Positions 56,938 to 64,000 of a stretch of DNA of 64,000 bases are shown here, piece by piece. Positions within the stretch are counted from its first letter, which is position 1. Every line of letters begins with the position of its first letter. The notes beneath the pieces were generated by a model. The model had not been told where the DNA came from, ran no database searches, and was given only the letters and a program-made list of their open reading frames with translations. A program made the position numbers and the translations under genes. Source of the DNA: Trichoplax adhaerens (lineage: Eukaryota; Placozoa; Uniplacotomia; Trichoplacea; Trichoplacidae); contig NW_002060943.1 in the NCBI RefSeq assembly GCF_000150275.1, forward strand, positions 10,373,064 through 10,437,063, in the 5' to 3' direction.

Positions 56938-59900
56938 ATGGCGTTAAAACATGATGGTGGAGTCCGACTCGTCTATAGTAATGGGCAACATTCGCGCGAT
57001 CCTCATGATAATCCATGCTTGATTATTGGTCAATACAATTACTTAAAAGCATTAAAGTATGAGGATGTTGCTAAGAAATTTGGCGATCGAGTGGATCAAA
57101 AAGTAAGTACAGTATAGATAGTAATATTCGACATTGACAAATATTCAATCCCGTGCTATTAATACCTACCGTACAGTACAGACTCTGTAGTTGAATATTA
57201 ACTGTGAATTGAATAGGGTGTTATCTATGATTATTCTGGATTAATTATCTTAATCGTAGTGCAACGCGCAACATTATTATCATGATTCATTACCATAGCA
57301 TCATTTCGGGATTTTTACATTCGAATTGGGGAAGCCTTTGTAAAATCTGAAATTTTAAAGTACAGTATATACCCGTATTCTAAAATAAATGAAGGGATAA
57401 ATAGATGCATGCTAGAGAATTGGATCAAATCCAATGGATAGACCAACGATTTTAAATTTGTATATGATACAGTACATAAAAATCGTTGGTCCGTCTATTG
57501 GACTTGATCCGTAATATTTGCGGATGGCATATTTTTATTTATTTACTTTGAGCGAACTTTGAATATACTGTATAGACTTGCTTGAATTTGCAAATGCAGT
57601 ACAGTACTGTAACTCGCACTGTATGTATATAGTATTATATCATCAGTTAATTCAATTTTATTACTGTGAATTTCTTCTTTTTATAAAGTATGGTATATAC
57701 TGTATATAGAGAGATTGTGCAATAGGTAGGTAGATGTTGTACCGTTTAAAAAAGTAAAAAGAATGTAATGAGCACTTATTGAGCAGTTGGTGCACCCAAA
57801 TCTATTCTTAAAGACGGAGATATGCGCAATTGAAATTGAATATATAACTTAGGGCACTTAAAAGCCGGCCAATGGCTTCTGGCCTAGATGTCCTAGGTAA
57901 AACCAACCAAAAGTGTAGACTGTACTGCAATTTTGACGTTTGCCTCTAGGCTTATTCAAGTGTAGTCGAAAATGTAGATAAATAAGCACCTCGCAGATCT
58001 TGGTATCTGTTACCATGGACAACTAAGTATGTACTACAATTTTGCTTTTGTCTCTAGGCTTATTAAACGTAGTCGAATATTTGCGCAGATAGATAAGTAC
58101 CTTGAAGATCTTATATCATTTACCCATCTTAGTGCCTGTTACGTTATTGAAACCCTCCTACTTTAGTACTGTGCTGAGACGTGATCTAAAATGACAAAGT
58201 GGCACCGTCCATCCGATATGATCCCTGTATAACTCACAACTTATTGTTCTGTAGGAGTTCTATTTTAAAAACATTCAAAATTAAAACTAGCGATCCTAAG
58301 CCAGATAGCCTTTGCTTGGAAAAGCTATATTGTTAATAGTATGTAATAATGACAGTTAAATAACAGTACTTGTGCAATGTACAGTGTACGCATACGCCAT
58401 GCGAGAACTGGTCTATGTATTGAGACTCTGTAAGCAGTATTATGAAAAAGTCATATAATAAATCGGCTTTTCGAATGTACGTATGTGGAAACTGAAGTTG
58501 AAATCGACGTAAGCCTATGGTATTATTTTCTTCTGACCAAATTTTCTACGGTTATACCAGACGAAAACTAAGAATTTTTGTAAGGGTTACGGCTATTTAA
58601 AAAAACAATTTTATATCCTTGGAAAGTAATTCAGTTAAAAGTAGTTTCAATTCCATCAACCTGCATATGGCGTTATTGTTCATGAGTGATAGCAAACTTG
58701 TCATACTGCTTAAGAAATACTTAATAGTAAATTATAGGTGATTCCCATCTATAGTAAATCATGACAGTATTGGATTTTAATTAGAGATAGTTATTATTCG
58801 TGTTTAGCAACTGCATCAAATGAATAGTTTTTTACTCTATTGGTACTTTATAATAATAACGCTCATAAATTTTAACAATTAATACTTGATATCAGACATT
58901 TTATGAAGGCATTGAACTATGTACCCGCTGTTCAACGGTGAATCTGTGGCTTAATTACGTAAAAATGGCTGTACTTCCCCCAGCAGGTAGCAGGCATAAT
59001 TCGCCATGCAGCCCTCACTTTCTACCAACTTTAATCCATCGGGGCTTACTACATTCCGAAAATGAAGATATCGTCGTAAGTTATGCAACCACTTCGAATT
59101 GATAGTACAGTATCTACGCGTACATAGTCTTTTAAAATAGAGCATGGTACGAACTTAGCTCATAACTGAATTGGCTTAATTATTATAACGATACTTGCAC
59201 ACTTCGTTATTGTTTTTTTAACTTGATCCTTCTAAATTACCTTTCTTATCTGTCCAGATTATCTGTCGTAAAGCTGACGCTTTCGCACTAGCCTGTGCAG
59301 TTGCTCGATGTTATCCTACTTTCAATCGCAAATATCGAGGCTCTGTTATCGATAGAACTGTTACTGTCGAATTCTGCATCACAGACGATCGTACGGCAGT
59401 CTTAACTTCTGAAGACATAGCAGTTATGGATGCCGCTGCTTGTGGAATAAGAACCGCCTGTTATATCGTTGATGCTCCTTGTAACATGATGCAAACTACT
59501 CACTTTGTTGAGGTTTTAACAACTATATGACCAGTATGTCATTGTTCTTATAATTTTTAAATATTTATCTTGTCATTTATGTAATTTAGGAAGCGAAACG
59601 AATTGCAAAATTACTAAAAGTTAAATCGTTAATTATCGAGGGAGAAGACCTAAAGGCTGGAGGTTTTGGAGGTACGATGGAACTACTGTAGTGTGTTAAT
59701 TATAGACTGCATCTACTTGTCCTAACTTGTAAACGTTTAAATTAATGATACTATTTTATTGTAATATCTGGAATATTGACTTCAATGTACTGTATACTAT
59801 CATAGGAATCTATGGCGTTGGTCAGGCTGCAAGTGCGCCCCCTGCTTTAGTCGTACTCAGTCACACTCCGCGTAATGCGACAAAAACATTCGCCTGGGTA

Positions 59901-61373
59901 GGCAAAGGGATAGTCTATGACACTGGAGGCCTTTGTATCAAGACAAAGGTAATTTAAATTTAACAGAATTATACGTCAGCTAGTACCGTAACCGAATACA
60001 GTATACATTATATACGTGCAATGCCTTAAGTCTGTACACAACGATATCAATAGACGGGTATGCCTGGGATGAAGAGGGACTGTGGCGGAGCAGCTGCCAT
60101 TCTAGGCGCATTTTATGCTGCCGTAAGCCAAGGATTCTCACAGAATTTACATGCAATCTTGTGCTTAGCAGAAAATGCTGTGGGCCCCAAAGCCACACGC
60201 CCAGATGATATTCATACCATGTATTCTGGATAGTAAGTTTATTAATTAATAAAATATATCGTTTGGTCACAATATCTACACAATCGCTCGTCATTAAACG
60301 CCCACCTTATTAATTTTTCGATACCTACCTGCTAATGACAACTATATAATGATTCATTCAATTTACAGTACTGTGGAGATTAATAACACTGATGCTGAGG
60401 GACGATTAGTGTTATCCGATGGGGTGAGATCAGTAGCTTTAACTTGTCTATTAGATATATTTATGATCATTTGATATTTTAGTATCAATTATTTGTTTCG
60501 TAAAAGGTCCATTATGCACTTAAGAATCTCAAGGCGGACGTTATTTTAGATATGGCTACCCTAACAGGAGCACAAGTACCTATTCTGACGCATTATAATT
60601 TCGCATCCATTTGATTACACAGCTTACGTATTATCATTACATTTATAGGCTATTGCTACAGGACTCTATCATGCAGCTGTCTTGACTAATCAAGAATCTT
60701 GGGAGACTGCTGCTACTGCGGCTGGTAGATCTAGCGGAGATTTAGTGGTGAGTTTCCTTAGTGACACATTTTAAGAGAAGCTAAGATCTTACGTCTATGT
60801 TTTGTGGAATTAACAGTTAACGTACTCGTATATTTATATTCAGTTACTTTCTTTGCGTATCAAATGTTAATCATATTAATATCCTACATCGCAGCATCCA
60901 GTTCCTTATGCACCAGAACTTCATTTCCCCGAGTTTAGCAGCTCTGTAGCGGATATGCTTAATTCCGTCTTGGTATAGTATTTTGTTCAATTCACAAATG
61001 TTTTGGTTATTCCGTTTACTGATATTGAAATTTGAGTTTAAGTTGTTAATTTATTTACTATATTGTAGAATCGCGGAAATGCTCAAGTTTCTTGTGCCGG
61101 CTTATTCATTGGAAAGCATATTGGCTGGGATTATAAAGGAGCTTGGATACATGTTGATATGGCCGCACCTGCTCATAGTGTAGGAATACTCGCCTATATT
61201 TTATTGATTTTCCATTAGCATTTAAACGTTATCTACTGCTAATTGAAGACGCTATTATTGTGATTATGTAGGGTGAACGTGCAACTGGTTATGGAGTAGC
61301 TTTATTATTGGTACTCTTTGGTTTTGCCAGTCATAACCCACTGCTGCAGTCATTATCAAAACAGATGCAGTAA
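56938..61373 (+). CDS. NPEPL1: Probable aminopeptidase NPEPL1 (peptidase family M17)
   Basis: NPEPL1 is a leucyl-aminopeptidase-like metallopeptidase that removes N-terminal residues from peptides. Twelve exons: 56938-57102, 58896-59075, 59258-59512, 59590-59671, 59806-59948, 60054-60232, 60369-60423, 60507-60575, 60649-60747, 60895-60972, 61069-61179 and 61272-61373. The sum is 1518 bases, 505 residues, against 523 in human. The M17 active-site elements are intact: VGKGIVYDTGG (metal-binding Lys and Asp), MPGMKRDCGGAAA (metal-binding Asp) and the signature NTDAEGRL (Asp and Glu ligands plus catalytic Arg). The N-terminal domain is more divergent but keeps SRHNSP. I used the ATG at 56938; the frame is open upstream without another ATG. 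Intron 1 is 1.8 kb and carries a MITE-like element and a tandem duplication. AATAAA is at 61554-61559. Confidence 0.95.
57422..57510. mobile_element. 89-base hairpin element, MITE-like
   Basis: The arms 57422-57453 and 57478-57510 are reverse complements over about 32 bases with three or four mismatches, separated by about 25 bases that include a GTATATGATACAGTAC core. The ends read GGATCAA and TTGATCC. Twenty-two bases of the right arm recur exactly at 45571-45592. No transposase is present. A non-autonomous terminal-inverted-repeat element is the simplest reading; target-site duplications were not clear. Confidence 0.6.
57922..58145. repeat. Imperfect tandem duplication, unit about 109 bases, in NPEPL1 intron 1
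   Basis: GTACTGCAATTTTG at 57922 recurs as GTACTACAATTTTG at 58031. Downstream both copies continue in parallel: CTCTAGGCTTATT, then GTAGTCGAA, then GATAAATAAG/GATAGATAAG, then a GATCTT block. The copies differ by scattered substitutions, so the duplication is not recent. Confidence 0.65.
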
Positions 61374-62854
61374 TTACCAATAACTTATATATTAAAGTTT
61401 TGCGATCTATCAAAATGTCCGCTAAACTATGTAGTGCATCACATTTTAGATCATTAGATTTACTTTGATTTATCCATTGGATTATAATTTGTGACCTTAT
61501 TATTATTCAACTAAGATTTGGTTACTACATTCAATTATTTTGTGGCCTATGATAATAAATGTATGAATCTAAGTCTAAGTTATGATTGTACTCGTTTTAG
61601 TTGCTAGGAGGGCAATGTCTTCTAAATGTTCGAATAACAAATTTTGTTGTATTGCCATACATATGATATGATATTGCTACTGTAATTAGACTACTTTAGA
61701 TCAATTAATTATTATTTTAGTCTTGGTGGTTTAATTTTGTAATATTTTTTGGCATTATGCCTTGTAATTTTTATAAAGTTTTCAATCCCTATTTTTGTGT
61801 TATGATGTAGCTAAGACGTCTGCTATTGTAATGATTAATCACACTCACTATAGAATTCGAATTAACTATTTTACTTCAAGTATTTAACATCATGATATTG
61901 TAGCATTGCATCCTGTGTACCAAACTAAAGCTGGCCTATTGATATACTTCTGCCTGGATACTGCGTGTTTAGTTAAAATGATACGATCGTTGCCTACCGA
62001 ATTACTCGTCTTTTTATATTTTCGTTATGGAGTCTTAGTTCTACCTTTTTTTATGGTTAAGTGTTTTACGAATAAATAGGATAAATGCTATGAACTTTAG
62101 CCTAATTAATTTCAACATAATGTAGTAACTGAGACGACGTTGTTGAAAACTTAAAAAATACTCTGATTATTCAGATTCCCACCAACTTCTTAGATAACGA
62201 CTGCATACGCTTAGAACTAATAAATATTAACATTATAGGTCGCTTGTGCAATTATCCAAATAGTTAAACCTCTGTTAATGACATATACAATGCCGATAAG
62301 TAATTTTAGTTTTGGAGCCTCAGCTTTATTAATAAAACTAATGTAAATCAGTCAAAACCAGAATTGAAAGTAGATGTACATTATCTAAAATGTTCGTAAG
62401 GTTGCAGTAACACATATCTGCTAATGGAACCAAATTTTTGCTTAAATACTTTCCTATTCTATTAAAAGCTGAGTCGGAATCGTTGTATCCAATCAGTAAT
62501 ATAGTTATTCTTCAAAGTCAAAGAGTATTATTTCGAATATACATAAGCTTACATTGGTTATTAATAAATTTAGACTGCAGCCAAAATAAAATTTTCACTG
62601 CGATTAATGAGCATTTTCTCCCGGAATCTATATGAAGCTTACACATTCTACGGACAGATATACTCATAGACATACTCGCATTGCCTGTTGGCGTCACCAA
62701 ACTTTAGCCATCAATTAAATTGTTGAAACTGACCTACATACGTCCATTCACGGGTTTAAGTAATAAGGGGAAATAACATGAGGGTTAAATTACAATTGTC
62801 AACATGAACATTTATGTAACATAAATTACTGAAATAACAAACAAGCATAAACTT
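61374..62854. other. Tail-to-tail interval NPEPL1/RPRD1
   Basis: About 1.5 kb of AT-rich sequence with the NPEPL1 polyadenylation signal (61554-61559). A 65-codon plus-strand frame at 62438-62635 has no recognisable product. No pentamer repeat cluster. Confidence 0.6.
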
Positions 62855-63813
62855 TTAAGAACTTGAAAAGAGATCGTTCGCAGCCGGAAGTGGTGCTAAT
62901 CCGCCAGTTACATCAGGCAACAAACTTAGATCTGGCAAGCTTTCTATGTGAATTTTTAATTCCTTCTTGACTTTGGCAGTAGTTGCTAATTTTGTTTTAC
63001 ACTTCTGCATAACAAGACAAATGCAAAATAATGAGATTCATAGCTGACAGTTATATAACAATAGTTCCACTTTCAACGTACTTCCAGTTCTTTTTCTGTT
63101 TTTTCTAATTCTGCTTGATGTATAGTAATTAATTCGTCTAATTTTCGTAAACCTTGAGCTCGATCTTCTAGTTCCGCAGTTAGACGTCCATTGTAATCAG
63201 CGAGAAGGAGCACAGCTTCGTCAACTTTTTTTAGCAGTTTCTCTGCTTCCGCTTTACCTAACATATCAAAAAATTCTTAATATCAGATGTATACTAAGTG
63301 TTTAGCTGAAATTTTTAAAAATTAAGAAAGAGAAGCATAAGGAAAAGCATCATCTTACTTTGTATGCTATCAACACTACCAACGTCCTCGAATTCTTTTG
63401 GTAGTTCACTAATTTTCTTTCTGATTACAACGTCGCCCGAAGCAGACTGCTCTAAATCGCTTAAGCAACGCACCAACTCTTCAATCTGGGTCAAATATTA
63501 TGAATAATGGCAAAAACGGCATTAAATACTTTATAAATTTCTGACATATTCTTTTAGCAGTCATTTAATTAAGATTCATGCAGTAAATATCAATTTACAT
63601 AGGTGTAAACCATACTACGCACAGCTAGTCTACATCATACCTTTTACATGAACGATATGAATGCATTTGTACTGTATAAATTGTACCGTACATAAAATAA
63701 ACAAACCGTAGGCTCAGGTCCAGATACACCAGATCCAGTATTAGGCGAACTTATCCTTTTTCGCTTTCTCTCCGGCTCATTATGAGAGGAGCTAGTTTTA
63801 GCGATTTCAGTTG
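62855..63813 (-). CDS. RPRD1: RPRD1 (regulation of nuclear pre-mRNA domain protein 1), C-terminal part
   Basis: RPRD1A/B bind the RNA polymerase II C-terminal domain through an N-terminal CID and dimerise through a C-terminal coiled coil, recruiting the RPAP2 phosphatase. Four exons are visible: 63813-63707, 63485-63359, 63257-63082 and 63004-62855, with matching phases. They cover a polar linker rich in Ser, Lys and Arg, the start of the coiled-coil domain (SASGDVVIRKKISELP), its core (LLADYNGRLTAELEDR) and the conserved end LPDLSLLPDVTGGLAPLP. The CID and the start codon lie beyond the right edge; 63814-64000 reads as intron. Invertebrates usually have one RPRD1, so I do not choose between A and B. 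Confidence 0.92.
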
Positions 63814-64000
63814 CTATAATCAATTTCGAAAATAATATCATTTAAAATGAACTAACAGCATAGCAATCTCGATCTATTAACGGTCCCTTATTATTAGTGT
63901 GATGATTTATAATTGAAAGAAATAAGTATTTTGTTAACTGTTATATTCGCTTATCATAGTTTGAGTCTCATGATTTTTATAAGTATATGAAATCGCTTAT

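Overview
The window looks like nuclear DNA of an animal. It is AT-rich and intron-dense, and ten of its genes can be rebuilt exon by exon as close orthologues of human proteins; an eleventh runs off the right edge. Introns are mostly 60-500 bases with GT-AG ends. Gene content is animal-type: CMIP, NPEPL1, BBS4, SLC35C2, SLC38A7. The compactness and strong similarity to human proteins suggest an early-branching animal. A placozoan (Trichoplax/Hoilungia group) is my best inference, but there is no rRNA or mitochondrial marker to prove it.

Layout from left to right. 1-1500: pentamer-repeat-rich DNA, then a small membrane-protein ORF (1514-1801) and a poorly understood 3.5 kb with one or two orphan exon candidates. 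5357-7505 (-) USB1. 8050-11444 (+) ARL2BP. 12002-18346 (-) NUP93. 21150-29266 (-) CMIP. 29267-34505 has no recognised gene, only one unassigned ORF. 34506-37829 (-) BBS4. 38353-42019 (+) TRIP13. 43005-46803 (-) SLC35C2, whose first intron holds a 111-base assembly gap. 47671-50594 (+) MGLL. 51636-54559 (-) SLC38A7. 56938-61373 (+) NPEPL1. 62855 to the right edge (-) is the 3' part of an RPRD1 gene. For nine of the ten complete genes the exon lengths sum to a whole number of codons, and most of these proteins are close in length to human (for example NUP93 825 vs 819, TRIP13 434 vs 432, MGLL 302 vs 303). CMIP has one unresolved single-base frame problem.

The genes do not form one pathway. They cover U6 snRNA processing, ARL2/cilium function, the nuclear pore, signalling, the BBSome, HORMA-protein remodelling, a Golgi nucleotide-sugar-type carrier, lipid hydrolysis, amino-acid transport, a peptidase and RNA polymerase II regulation. 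Two layout facts stand out. First, genes mostly alternate in strand, giving head-to-head pairs (USB1/ARL2BP, BBS4/TRIP13, SLC35C2/MGLL, SLC38A7/NPEPL1). Second, every one of these head-to-head intervals, plus the 5' flank of NUP93 and of the 1514 ORF, is packed with a distinctive repeat made of the pentamer TACTG and its reverse complement CAGTA, meeting at TGTACA palindromes. The four tail-to-tail intervals lack it. This promoter-linked repeat is the strongest candidate for something undescribed. A third point is synteny: five of the genes sit on human 16q and three on 20q.

Exon coordinates were worked out by hand from splice signals, reading frame and remembered human proteins. Individual boundaries could be off by a base or two.
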